This document shows positions 22,164 to 32,274 of a DNA stretch of 64,000 nucleotides, in pieces. Below the pieces are notes generated by a model. The model was not told where the DNA came from. It was given only the letters and a program-made list of their open reading frames with translations, and did not search any database. Position 1 is the stretch's first letter. Every line of letters begins with the position of its first letter. Origin of the DNA: Tritrichomonas musculus (taxonomy: Eukaryota > Parabasalia > Tritrichomonadida > Tritrichomonadidae); assembly GCA_039105265.1 (NCBI GenBank), contig JAPFFF010000001.1, positions 7,502,001 through 7,566,000 on the forward strand. Reading direction: 5' to 3'. A program made the position numbers and the translations under genes.

Positions 22164-24056
22164 TTATAGGTATTCGTCGGTATATCTTTTAATTTCGTAT
22201 CCAATGCGTTGTGCCAATGCTGCGCGATTTGATGCTTCATATTGGTCATGATTTCTTGCATCGTTTAGAACTTTTAATTGTTCTTTAAGCTTTGCAACTT
22301 CATTTTTAAGTGCTTCGGTTGACGCTTGATTATCTGATATTTGTTTTTTCTGTTGATTGGCCGCTGACGCAATTCTCTTTAATTTAGCATTTTCTGCCCT
22401 AAGATTACGAATGGCTGTTTCATATTGTTCAATTTGTTTTGAATTTGGCTGTACTGCTGATTTTTGTTCTTCTTCAGCCTTTGGCTTTTGTTCTTCTAGT
22501 TTTTGCTCTTCCTGTTTTGGTTCTTGTTCATTAGATTTTGATTTTTCTTGAAGTTGTTGTTGAAGCTGGAGAATCTGTTGATTGGCGCTTTGAAGTTGGC
22601 GTGTTACTGTAATTCCTTTTTGATTAAGATTTTTGTTAATTTGTTGAAGCTTGCCGTAATTTAGTTGATATTGTTGCAAATTATTTTGAAGAGTTTGATT
22701 AGTGGCTTGAAGTTGAGCAAAGCCTTGTGCTTGTTCATTTAATTTTTGGATTTCTTCCTTATGTTGTGCATCTACTTGTTGATATTTCTGAATTTCAACT
22801 TGTAATTTTTTAAGGTCTTCATCTTTCCAATGAAGTTGATTTTTGAGATCTTCATTAAGTTTCTTAGTTTCATCGCCTTTACTATCTAAAATGAGTTTTT
22901 GTAATTCTTCCTGTTTCTTTTTAAGTTCGTCATCTTTTTGCATTATTTGTTCTCTAAGTCGTGATTGTTCTTGTTCTTGAGTTTGACGCCAAAAGTTATT
23001 TCTATCTTCAACATCTTTTAATTGAGCCTTAAGTTTTTCTACCTCTTCGTTGTTAGTTTGGGGAGGAGGAATAGGTGGTGCAACTGGTAAAGGCTGAGGA
23101 ATAGCTGGTAAAGGTTTCGGTGCTGAACGTAATTCGTTAATTGTATGCTCTTTATCTTGGAGTGCATTATTTAAATTATAAATTTGGGTTTGAAGGTCTT
23201 CGTTTTGTTCCTTGAGTTTTTTGAATTCTTCTTCGTCTTTATTCTTTGATTCCAAGTCTTTATTTTTTGACTCAATCTCTTCCTGAAGTTTTTTAATTTG
23301 TTCTGCTGAATTAGCGTTTTCTGTTTCAAGGGACGTTATTTTTTGGTGAAGTTCAGATATCTGATTATCCTTCTCAGTAATTTGGCTTTCAAGAGATGAT
23401 ATCTTATTCAACAATTCAGGATCTGGAGATGGTATAGATTTGGCTGCTTCACCATCTTGATTATTAAGGCTTTCATAATTTTCTTGTAAAAAATTATTAT
23501 AATCTGAAAGAGAATTAATTAAGCAGTGGAGATTACAAATTGACAAAACCTTGTTAATGTATTGCTTTAATTCGGCTGGGGCTTCTTCATCATCGGATTT
23601 ATCTTCATCCTCATCTTCGTCCTCTTGGCTTTGGTATAAGCTATTAATATCTATATTTAATGGAGTTTTTATTGAATCAATTGCTTCCTTTAGAGGTGCT
23701 GTGATTTCGTTCAGTTTATTAAAGTCGATTGATTCATCTTTAAATGGTTGTGTGGGATATCCAGGTTCAGCTTGAAGAGATGACCAAATTTTGTTAAGAA
23801 TCGGTAGAGATTGCATTTCTTTTGAATCTGGCGATAGTAATTCACCAAGGATACGTTTAGTTTCTGAAGTTCGATCTGATGAAAGGCTTTTTAGAGTAGA
23901 TATGTTTTGATTGGCGTGACTAGCAATTTCAGTCGTAAATGAACAAATATCAGAACTGTCGTCTTTATAATAATCATTGATGTTGTTGCTTTGATTTAAA
24001 ATGTTTGTGAAAGTTGTAATTAATGTATCAAAGAAATTTTCAACTTTTATAGTCAT
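22164..24056 (-). CDS. Long coiled-coil protein with a proline linker
   Basis: A 630-residue protein. Residues 1-200 are a helical N-terminal region with an acidic stretch (QSQEDEDEDEDKSDDEE, about 143-160). From about 210 to 610 the sequence is nearly all E, K, Q, L and N in heptad patterns, a long coiled coil. It is broken once near residues 320-335 by a proline-rich hinge (PLPAIPQPLPVAPPIPPP). Such proteins usually act as dimeric rods in cytoskeletal or membrane-tethering structures; the proline hinge could bind profilin or SH3/WW-type partners. There is no FH2 domain, so it is not a formin. I cannot assign a family. The start at 24056 is the first ATG of the frame, and the ORF is complete. 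Confidence 0.85.
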   Translation of the reverse strand: MTIKVENFFDTLITTFTNILNQSNNINDYYKDDSSDICSFTTEIASHANQNISTLKSLSSDRTSETKRILGELLSPDSKEMQSLPILNKIWSSLQAEPGYPTQPFKDESIDFNKLNEITAPLKEAIDSIKTPLNIDINSLYQSQEDEDEDEDKSDDEEAPAELKQYINKVLSICNLHCLINSLSDYNNFLQENYESLNNQDGEAAKSIPSPDPELLNKISSLESQITEKDNQISELHQKITSLETENANSAEQIKKLQEEIESKNKDLESKNKDEEEFKKLKEQNEDLQTQIYNLNNALQDKEHTINELRSAPKPLPAIPQPLPVAPPIPPPQTNNEEVEKLKAQLKDVEDRNNFWRQTQEQEQSRLREQIMQKDDELKKKQEELQKLILDSKGDETKKLNEDLKNQLHWKDEDLKKLQVEIQKYQQVDAQHKEEIQKLNEQAQGFAQLQATNQTLQNNLQQYQLNYGKLQQINKNLNQKGITVTRQLQSANQQILQLQQQLQEKSKSNEQEPKQEEQKLEEQKPKAEEEQKSAVQPNSKQIEQYETAIRNLRAENAKLKRIASAANQQKKQISDNQASTEALKNEVAKLKEQLKVLNDARNHDQYEASNRAALAQRIGYEIKRYTDEYL

Positions 24057-24791
24057 GTATTATTGTGAAATCACAGTTATTAAAAATGCAATATAAATAT
24101 TTGAATGAAAAGAGAGTTTTCCTCCGAAATCCAGTATTTTAAGAGTTTATTTATTCCTAAATCTAAAATTTTGTATAATATATATATTAATTATAAATAT
24201 TTCTACTAAAATATGAAATTATTCAGTTAAATGAAGATATATATATTTCAGAAAATGATTTTTGATTTGATAAAACCTCTGTATTTTTCAATATCTATTT
24301 TTTTTCAATTAAATTCTATATTTTATTGAAAAATATTAATTAAACCATCAATATAAATCAATAAAAATATTTACCAGTGTTTTTATTAAATAAGGTAAAA
24401 TTTTTATTAGATAATATAAGGCAGATATGGTTAACTCATCGAGTCCAAAATAAAAAAAAAAAGGATTGAATGATTTTAAATTATAACGTGTTTTAAAAAA
24501 AAAATTTAATACAATATTTTATTAATTTCAGAAAATATTTATAAATTTCAGAAATATTTGTATAGTACTGTGTATTCTCTCAAATCGTTTGAAAAAATAA
24601 AAATAAAAAAAGTTATTTATTTCATAATAATCTAATTATTTATTTGTATTTTTTCATTAATTAGATGCAGTAATCAGAGATAGTTATCGATAAAATAAAT
24701 TTTTATTGATAAAATAACAACTTTTTACATCAAATCGTTAAAATTTCATAAAATTTTCCAACAAAAAGTCGATTTTAATAATACAAATATA
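24057..24791. other. Intergenic spacer before transposon
   Basis: About 735 bases of AT-rich DNA with no coding frame. It holds the promoter side of the coiled-coil gene and ends at the TA target site of the pogo-like element. Confidence 0.5.
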
Positions 24792-26883
24792 CAGATATTC
24801 GAAAAACCTTAAACTATATAGAAATTAACCTTAAACTAGTACGATAAATTATTCAATTTTTCAAATAAAATATTCAATTTTTTTTCTATTGATTCAAATT
24901 TCATAACACTCTTTCAAGCTTTTTTGAATTGGATCAGATAAGTTTTCAGACAAATCAGATGATTTTTAATTGAAAATTGAAAGAGAAAATTATCGTCAAA
25001 AATTTTGTTAAAGCATGGAAGATGATGATACTGCTGTTTCGAGCAGTATTCTAGCATGGAGTGACGATGAATTAAAAGTTTTATCTCCTGTTCAAATTGA
25101 AATTTGCCAAATGAAGGTCGACAAGAAATCTTGCCAAGAGATAATTCAAAAATTTAGACTAAAATCATCTTCGAATATATCAACCTGTATTCGTTCTACA
25201 ATACAAGGAAATATTTGGTCTCCGGGTGAAAGTTTTGGAGGCAGACCAAGCTACTTGAGTGATGTTGACATTATGTATTTCAAAAGGAAAATCAACGAGT
25301 CAGCTGTAAATTTAGATTGCATAAACACCAAAGAAGCTCTTCAATTAGCGTTGGAGTTAAAAGATTTGCGATTCAGAAGTGCATGTGCCATGGTTTCATC
25401 AATTAAACAAAAGTGTCCAATACCGAAAAGTTACCTTCGAACCTTAAAAACAATGGAACCGTACATTCCCAGTGTTTCTTGGTTATCATCATTTTGTTCA
25501 AATAATGGAATCATTTTAAAAGATCCAGAAACTCTTGAAAACGCGAGAAAAAATTATTGCAATAGAAAAGTTATTAACGATTTTTTTACACAGAATTTTC
25601 AGATATTGCACACAATTAAACCTCAATTATTATTCAATGCAGATGAGACAACATCAATTACAACCAAAAAATTCAAAGCACTTACATTAGAAAAGACCAA
25701 TCTTTCAAGCATAACTGTTGAGAAAAACGAACCACATATAAGCTCACTGTTATGCTATAATGCAGCAGGGTTCAAGTTAAAACCCTTTATTGTACTCCCA
25801 AAAAAGAAGCGTTTTCCAGAAGAACTCGCAACAATGGATTGCTTTTTAGCCTCCCAAACAGCTGGCTGGATGACTAGACAACTATTTTCAGCTTTCGCCG
25901 TTTTTTTTGTAGCATCAATCAGTCTATATAGATTGGAACTTCCACCAGATCTTCGCTCACAAACGATTGTTTTGCTCGTAGACAATCACATATCACGATG
26001 TAATTCTTATGCAGCCGAACTTTTTCACCTACATAACATCAAATTAATAACTTTTCCTGCACATTGCACCCACGTCCTACAACCGTTTGACGTGGGTGTT
26101 GCCTCAACATTTAAATTAAATTTGTCCTCTTTTAAAATAAGCAAACCTGTTTTAGAAAAATCCAAAAAATTGAATAAAGAAGCTGCCAGAATAAGATATC
26201 TGATAATATCTTCCATTGTTAATTCGTGGAATTCCATTCCTACCGAAATCCTAGAAAAGAGTTTTTATTCATCGGGAATTTTGCCTTGGAACCCAGAAAT
26301 CCCAAAAAACAATTCAAAAACCAATCAAATATCTACTCTTTCAGGACCTGTTAGACCTGGAAAAATCAATATAGCAAACAAAGATTTAACAACGGATGAT
26401 AATAGGCTGGCTCTTTTTAATGGTGAATATAAAACACAATTCACCAATGTTGGTCAATTACCAAAACCGGCTTATTCAAAAATATATTCAGTTATGGCAT
26501 ATCCAAACTCAGCAAATGGCTTTATTCTTTCGAAGTTCCCGTCTTTGCTTGTTAAGCAAGATGATGGGAATTATAAAGATCTCTTAAGCTAAGTAAAACT
26601 GATTGAGTTCGATATAAATAAGAGCTATTTTTTTTTATTTTATAAAAAAATGCATTTATTTGATAAATAATAAAATATTTCAAATATTTTATAATTATTT
26701 AACTTATATTAGATAAAAAATATTAATCATTTTGGTAAAAATAATAAAAATCAATTAAAAAAAAAAAAAAACTCTCAATAATTTGAATGTGAAAAATATT
26801 TTGAAAGGAATTCTATATTCAGAATTTTTTCAGAGGCTAGTTTAAGGTTAATTGAGAGGCCTTTATGGTTTTTCTAGTATCTG
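24792..26883 (+). mobile_element. Pogo-like DNA transposon, complete
   Basis: The element starts CAGATA and ends TATCTG, with TA directly outside both ends (24790-24791 and 26884-26885). This fits the TA target duplication and CAG...CTG termini of pogo elements. The terminal inverted repeats are about 48 bases and imperfect. They share CAGATA, GAAAAACC and a well kept inner block AATTAACCTTAAACTAG (left at 24823-24839, right at about 26837-26853). The left end also has a direct repeat of AACCTTAAACTA (about 24805 and 24828), possibly two transposase-binding sites. The element is about 2092 bases and carries one intact transposase gene. No break is visible, so it may be young or still mobile. 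Confidence 0.85.
25015..26592 (+). CDS. Pogo-type DDE transposase (DDE_1)
   Basis: A 525-residue protein. Residues of about 20-65 form a helix-turn-helix-like DNA-binding region. The catalytic DDE_1 core is at about 200-370. The catalytic acids are D210 in LLFNADETTS, D323 in LLVDNHISR and D359 in LQPFDVGVASTFK; the last two are separated by 35 residues (DD35D). The phrase ITFPAHCTHVLQPFDVGV is typical of pogo/Tigger/Jerky-type transposases. It cuts the ends of its own element and joins them to TA sites. The gene sits inside matching terminal inverted repeats with TA at each end, about 220 bases in from the left end and 290 from the right. The ORF is intact, and no catalytic residue is missing. 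Confidence 0.93.
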   Translation: MEDDDTAVSSSILAWSDDELKVLSPVQIEICQMKVDKKSCQEIIQKFRLKSSSNISTCIRSTIQGNIWSPGESFGGRPSYLSDVDIMYFKRKINESAVNLDCINTKEALQLALELKDLRFRSACAMVSSIKQKCPIPKSYLRTLKTMEPYIPSVSWLSSFCSNNGIILKDPETLENARKNYCNRKVINDFFTQNFQILHTIKPQLLFNADETTSITTKKFKALTLEKTNLSSITVEKNEPHISSLLCYNAAGFKLKPFIVLPKKKRFPEELATMDCFLASQTAGWMTRQLFSAFAVFFVASISLYRLELPPDLRSQTIVLLVDNHISRCNSYAAELFHLHNIKLITFPAHCTHVLQPFDVGVASTFKLNLSSFKISKPVLEKSKKLNKEAARIRYLIISSIVNSWNSIPTEILEKSFYSSGILPWNPEIPKNNSKTNQISTLSGPVRPGKINIANKDLTTDDNRLALFNGEYKTQFTNVGQLPKPAYSKIYSVMAYPNSANGFILSKFPSLLVKQDDGNYKDLLS

Positions 26884-27004
26884 TAATATAATTTTGGCTC
26901 AGTTTGGTTTTTTTATATCAGGCAAAAAGAAAGAGTCTTGCCTTTTACTTTTAATTTTCAATAATGTAATCAATGTTTTATATAATTCAAAATAATATAA
27001 TTTA

Positions 27005-27254
27005 CAATCATTGACAATAAAAAATGATCATGAATCTTAGATGCATGATCAATGAAATAGGCATGATTTTAAAAAATGTGAGTCAAAATTTAAAAAATGT
27101 TAATTAAATAGTTGAGATTTGCATAGTTTATCATTATTTATATGATGAGAATTCAAAATTAGTGTTATAGTATGCTGTTTAATTCTGGTTCTACCATATA
27201 TTACTATTGATCATGCATCTTAGAATCATGATCATTTCTCATTGTCATTGATTG
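27005..27254. repeat. Inverted repeat pair, 49-base arms
   Basis: The arm at 27005-27053 is the reverse complement of 27206-27254 with a few mismatches; the shared core includes GATGCATGATCAAT and CAATGACAAT. The spacer is about 150 bases. I find no target-site duplication, so it may be a decayed MITE or a simple fold-back. Confidence 0.65.
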
Positions 27255-27443
27255 AAAAGTTCCAACACAAAGGAATTGATTCTGATCATATTTAACCTTT
27301 CGATTTTGTTATGTGAAGGAAATTTTAAATCTCTACAAGTTCAGAAAATAGTAATGATAAAAAATATGTACTGTGAAATACAGGATTTTTGGCTGAACAA
27401 TTATTATATGCATATAACTAGAAAGTCATTATTCAAACGGTTT

Positions 27444-27845
27444 TTATGTTACATTTGAATTGATCAACGGAGTTATTCTCACAAATGCACAACCATATTT
27501 TTTACCATCTGTAACAGTAATGGCTACTTCATCAATGAATCCAAATAATACATCTTTTTTGAAAGATATTTCTTTCATTAGTAATGACCACGCAACACGA
27601 TATATTCTGAACCAGACTGAATTGCCTGCAGGTGGGCAAAATGCTGCTCTTTTCTGTGAAAATCTTAAAGAACGTAATGCGTTATTTACGGTTCCAACTT
27701 TTACAGGATTTGGTAAATCATGGCAAGGTCCGTATGATAAATTTAAATATATTGTATAATGCAATCCAGGCATGTTTGGGAAATCCAATGCAAGATAGAT
27801 CAAACAAAGAAGAGAATCTTCATTGATTTTCAATTGATAAAACAT
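27444..27845 (-). pseudogene. Tc1/IS630-like DDE transposase remnant
   Basis: An open stretch of 133 codons without a convincing natural start. The second half reads like a Tc1/IS630-type transposase. It has a helix-turn-helix segment ending in TVNNALRSLRFSQKRAAFCPP, then a first-catalytic-Asp strand VLFGFIDEVAITVTDGKKYG followed by ITPL, matching the DDE_3 pattern of FIDE...G...TP. The rest of the catalytic core is missing: the frame stops soon after, at the 27444 end. It is probably a fragment of an old DNA transposon. The family call rests on short motifs only. Confidence 0.4.
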
Positions 27846-29355
27846 GTTTTATTGTAATTTCTGAAATATTGAGCATTTTGTTAAGAATTTTTCTTCTTTT
27901 TTTCAATCAAACCTTTAATTATTTGACCAAAAACATTTGAAAAAACTTTAACCATTTTATGAACTCCAGGTAATACGTTTTCATCACGAATTATATTCAT
28001 TCGATCAAATTTTTCTCCTATAATTTTTCCTTCTAACAAAAAATTGTATTAAATACTTCAATTTGTTCTAACCAATGATGATAAGAATTACAAATTTTTA
28101 TGAAAGAAATTGTCAATAACAAATCTCAAATTAAAAATGCTAATACAAATTGGTTCATGTAATTGAGTAACAGTATTCTGGATACATTGCTTGTATTCGT
28201 TATATTTATTTACATTTGTTACTGAGAATTCAATTTAATCAATAATTTTAGGAGAGATGGCTTCTTTAGGATATATTTCATTTGCATTTGGATTTTCATT
28301 TAAAACAGCTTCTTGTATATGTATCAATTTTTCATGTTCATTTAATCAGTCTTTTAACCTGTCTCTAGAGATGCTTATGTGTGTTGGATTGAGATACGTA
28401 TACATTTATCAGTTTGTCAGGAATAAGTATATAGGGAGCCTATATCTATATCCTAAATAACAGCATGTACTCATTCGAAGCCATATATTCATTAGAATAT
28501 ATGGTATCAGTATATTCTTGCTCATGAATATGAAGAGTGGTTCCATCATTACATTCATTCGTTTAGTTATTAATAGCCCAAATTCTGTTTTCATCAAATA
28601 TTATAACAAATGGAACCTTCAATCCATTGGTTTCACTGAAATTTCCTATTAAATATGTTACATTGATGAAAAGCCTCTGTTTATTATTCACAACAATAAA
28701 TAATTTTTTTTTGTATAGTATAGTTCGACATTATTGTAATCATTTAACTTTATATAATCATTGAACTCTAATTCTATTTCTGTTAACCTATTCTTCATTT
28801 CATTCGTTGTTTTCTTTTGATTTGTGTTCTCTGTCTTCTCCACATTTAATTCTTTTGTTGTTCCTAGTATATTACCTTCTATATCATTTAAATAATAGGA
28901 TTGAAATTGTATTTATTGTATTTAAGTCTGTTACAATTGCAACTGTATTGTCATCTATCCCAAATGATAATTCATTACTATCTGGTGAAGTTGAATACAT
29001 TATAAGTGAATGGTACCATTTGATATCTTTTTTCAAAAAAAAGATCTAATGCTGAAATTTAATAAAATTGTTATTTATCCAGTTTTTATATAACACATCA
29101 CATATTTATATTACTGTTAAACCAAAATTAATTTATTTTAGCTACTGATCGAGATATTCATAAAAAAAGATAATAAAACGATCATTTCTCTCTCAAATAT
29201 TTTGAGAATTTAACAAGTGTTTATATTCCCAATTAGGTGTTTTTTTTGCCAAACCAGAAGGGACTATATATATCCAAATGAAAGTTTAATTATTTGTTGC
29301 AAAGAAATGTGAACAATTTCAATTAATTATAACCATATTATTATCAATTTATTAA

Positions 29356-30105
29356 ATGAATAAAAAGCAAAAAGCATGGTGTTATTTTTGTGACAAAGTT
29401 TTTGATAACGAAGTTCATTTGATTGACCATCAAAAAAAGGTTCATTTTCGATGTCCAATCTGCCGTCGCCAGAAAATTAGTAGCAAAGCACTATCTGAAC
29501 ATTATTCACAAGTCCATAAAAAAATTTTAGATAAAGTACCATATGCACTCAAAGATCGTGAATCTCCTGATAATGCAGTTTTTGGTATGCGTGGAATTCC
29601 AGAAAATGAATATTTAAAATGGCTTACTTCTATAAACCCTGACTTCCGTGAAAAATCGAAAGGTATGAATTTTGAAGGAGCTGTTCTTGCAAATGATACG
29701 ACACGTATGGCAAGTCTACATCATAAAGCGGCAGCACAAAATATTACTTTTAATCAGCTCAACCAATTCAATTCAACAGTTAATGTTAATCCTGAACAAT
29801 CAACGCGTATTACTGCACGTGGAATTGTTAATTCTGATCAACTCGACCAATCAAAAGTATCCCAACGAGTTGATATAGCTCAAGTACAGAGACGTTATGA
29901 TATTGCAATGCAAAAAGCTAAGGAAATTGTTGATGATTTGATGCATCAAGCAGAAAAAGAAAGAAAGCAAAGATCAAGATTAAAAGCAAAAAATGAAACA
30001 CTTTACTTTGAAGTGCCGCAAAATGGTCTTTCCGTATTTGAAATGCGTGCAATATTCATCAGAGAACAAAAGAAGCTTCAAGAGGTGAACTCAAATATAA
30101 AATGA
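29356..30105 (+). CDS. ZNF207: BuGZ/ZNF207-like zinc-finger protein
   Basis: A 249-residue protein with two adjacent C2H2 fingers: WCYFCDKVFDNEVHLIDHQKKVH at about 8-30 and FRCPICRRQKISSKALSEHYSQVH at 31-54. Then comes KKILDKVPYALKDRESPDNAVFGMRGIPE. This order and spacing is the signature N-terminus of BuGZ/ZNF207, where the fingers are followed by VPNAxxGR...IYGMEGIP. In animals and plants BuGZ binds microtubules and Bub3 and helps chromosome alignment and spindle assembly. The Bub3-binding GLEBS motif is not evident here. The C-terminal half is Gln/Asn-rich with a helical basic end, shorter than the animal protein. It converges with the VPS4 gene, 134 bases away. Confidence 0.85.
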   Translation: MNKKQKAWCYFCDKVFDNEVHLIDHQKKVHFRCPICRRQKISSKALSEHYSQVHKKILDKVPYALKDRESPDNAVFGMRGIPENEYLKWLTSINPDFREKSKGMNFEGAVLANDTTRMASLHHKAAAQNITFNQLNQFNSTVNVNPEQSTRITARGIVNSDQLDQSKVSQRVDIAQVQRRYDIAMQKAKEIVDDLMHQAEKERKQRSRLKAKNETLYFEVPQNGLSVFEMRAIFIREQKKLQEVNSNIK

Positions 30106-30239
30106 AATATTTCGCTATTATAAATAAAAATGTCATTTAAGCTCTTTCAATAGAGAATATATATATATAAAATTATAGAGAAATGAATATTTATTTGAAA
30201 AAAAATGCTAAAATGGCTTTAATAGATCATCATAACGCT

Positions 30240-31619
30240 TTAATTTCCTTCTGTACCGAATTCTTGTGTCCATTGATCAAATCTAGTAAGATCTTTAGGT
30301 GAGACTGAGGGCTTAACCTTCTGTAAACTGTTAATAAAATCTTGAAGAGTGATATTTGGTGGAACAAGAAGCTTAAGCTGTTCTGGAGTCATATCAAGAA
30401 CTGTTGCTTTAACAGCTCCTGGCTGGTCAGGATTGCATGGCCATAATTGATTATTATACATAACAAAATATTGTGCTTGTTGAATTCTGTTAACTGGTGC
30501 CATCGAAGCATCTCGTGCAAGAATGTTTATATCTGCTCCAGAATATCCTTCTGTCATTTGGGCCAATTGATCAATTTGTTGGTCTGTTAAATCTGTTGGA
30601 GTATCTTTAATCTTAAGTTTGATAAGAGCTTTACGGGCTTCAAAATCAGGAAGTGGAATATAAATTTTCTTTTCGAAACGCCTCCTAACTGCTGAATCAA
30701 GACCCCATGGAATGTTAGTTGCTGCAAGTAATAAAATTCCATCCATTGATTTTCCAACACCATCCATTTGAATGAGAAATTCTGTTTTAATACGCCTGGC
30801 ACTTTCAGAATCGCTTTCAGACCTTTCTGATAAAAGAGAATCAATTTCATCAATAAAGATAATAGCTGGAGTCTTTGAACGAGCTGTATCAAAAAGCGCA
30901 CGAATAAGCTTTTCGGATTCACCAACCCACTTTGAAACAAGATCAGATGTTGATACAGTTAAAAAGGTTGAGTTATTAGCTTCTGTTGCAGTGGCTTTTG
31001 CAAGGAATGACTTACCTGTTCCTGGTGGTCCATAAAGAAGAATACCCCTCCATGGCTTCCTGTTTCCTTGGAAAAATTGGGGAATTTTTAATGGCATAAT
31101 AACTGCTTGGACAAGGTTTCTTTTTGCTTCAGCAAGACCAGCAACATCGCTCCATTTAATGTTAGGCTTTTCAACAAGAATTGCTGAGGAGATTCGATCT
31201 TTAAATTCGTTTGCTTCGTCATCAGCGCCACCGTTTCCGCCGCCGCCGCCGCCGCCATTTCCACCGCCGCCACCACTGCCTGGTGGACCTCCACTCCCTT
31301 TTTTGGTTGGTCTTGGTCGATTTTTAGTTCCATCAGGATTAATTTGTTGAGCTGGGACTTGCTGAAAGTTATCAATTTCGGTAATTCTTTGATCAATTTG
31401 AGTTACATAATTTGTGGCTAAATCTTTTAATTGACCTGAAATATCAGGCTGGTTTAAAGCCAGGTTAAAATTCGCTTTTGCTTGTTGATATAAACTTTTT
31501 GCCATTGCAAATTGCCCTGCTTTATCTTGAGACGATGCTATTTTGAGTTTGCTTAAACCATCATTAAAATACTTCATTGAATTGTCTCTACCTGGACCAT
31601 AATTTCCCCTATAAGACAT
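30240..31619 (-). CDS. VPS4: VPS4-like AAA ATPase (ESCRT-III disassembly)
   Basis: A 459-residue protein. Residues of about 12-85 form a MIT-like three-helix domain. An unusual glycine-rich linker (about 108-131, nearly all Gly) replaces the normal linker. The AAA domain starts at about 150. Walker A is GPPGTGKS at 197-204, the pore loop KWVGES has W231, Walker B is IIFIDEID at 253-260, and arginine-finger residues lie in AVRRRFEKK at about 311-318. The C-terminal part has the VPS4 beta-domain insertion and ends in a helix (LTRFDQWTQEFG), typical of the family. VPS4 hexamers disassemble ESCRT-III polymers at endosomes, the division site and damaged membranes. All catalytic motifs are intact. 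Confidence 0.93.
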   Translation of the reverse strand: MSYRGNYGPGRDNSMKYFNDGLSKLKIASSQDKAGQFAMAKSLYQQAKANFNLALNQPDISGQLKDLATNYVTQIDQRITEIDNFQQVPAQQINPDGTKNRPRPTKKGSGGPPGSGGGGGNGGGGGGGNGGADDEANEFKDRISSAILVEKPNIKWSDVAGLAEAKRNLVQAVIMPLKIPQFFQGNRKPWRGILLYGPPGTGKSFLAKATATEANNSTFLTVSTSDLVSKWVGESEKLIRALFDTARSKTPAIIFIDEIDSLLSERSESDSESARRIKTEFLIQMDGVGKSMDGILLLAATNIPWGLDSAVRRRFEKKIYIPLPDFEARKALIKLKIKDTPTDLTDQQIDQLAQMTEGYSGADINILARDASMAPVNRIQQAQYFVMYNNQLWPCNPDQPGAVKATVLDMTPEQLKLLVPPNITLQDFINSLQKVKPSVSPKDLTRFDQWTQEFGTEGN

Positions 31620-32274
31620 TTGAAAAAAATGAATTTTTCGGTTAAATTTGGCCTAAAATCAATTTTAAGAGAAAAAAATAGTTTTTTTTTGAATATTTTT
31701 TTTTCTAATAACCAACGCAAAATGCTATTAAGTTCATGATTTTTTCAATTTTCTTTTTTAAAAAAATCTTACTAGTGTCATTTTTAAAAATACAAAAATA
31801 ATATCTCACAAATCCCGGTGAAAAATTTTATATTGCCGAATTAGAAAAAAAAGCAATTAAAATCTCTTCTTTGAAATTAGTTGTAAATGCATTTATATAA
31901 AATAAATATGTTTTATCTTTGAACTTTATTTTATATAACTATTTATATTATTAATACTTGGCATATCAAACAAGATATTTATTAGAAATTTTTTTGAAAA
32001 AGAACGTTTTTTATATAGTTTAGTGAAATATATTTTTGGGATAAAAATCGTAATGTAAAACATGTTTGCATTTATTTACCTTAAAATTCCAAAATTGTTT
32101 ATTTTTTACTCTTTTTTTATAATTTATTTTTGCCCAAATTGAACGAAAGCATTCAAATAATATTAATTACCTTTTATATCAATTCATATCAATGGTGGAA
32201 ATTAGATAATATGTTAGGTTAAAATCTCACAAATGGTCAACTTTTTGAATTTCTTCCTCGCAAAAATCGGCTCT
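31620..32274. other. Intergenic spacer
   Basis: About 650 bases of AT-rich DNA between VPS4 and the fold-back element. Apart from the possible VPS4 initiator, nothing is recognised. Confidence 0.5.
31628..31632 (-). promoter_or_regulatory. Possible initiator element of VPS4
   Basis: Read on the minus strand, TCATT (within TTCATTTTTTTC) lies 11 bases before the VPS4 ATG at 31619. It fits the trichomonad initiator pattern TCA(+1)Y(T/A), which sits close to start codons. The motif is short and common in AT-rich DNA, so this is tentative. Confidence 0.3.

Larger units (their letters stand above)
26884..29355. other. Gene-poor debris region
   Basis: About 2.5 kb with no convincing intact gene. 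It holds a 49-base inverted repeat pair (27005-27254) and a transposase remnant on the minus strand (27444-27845). From about 27850 to 29050 there are minus-strand stretches that look like decayed coding sequence of unknown origin (for example near 28600-28700). The 29060-29355 part is the BuGZ promoter side. Confidence 0.5.

Noticed and set aside
27460-27759. Plus-strand frame of 99 residues
   Set aside because: It is the antisense shadow of the transposase remnant on the minus strand, which has recognisable motifs.
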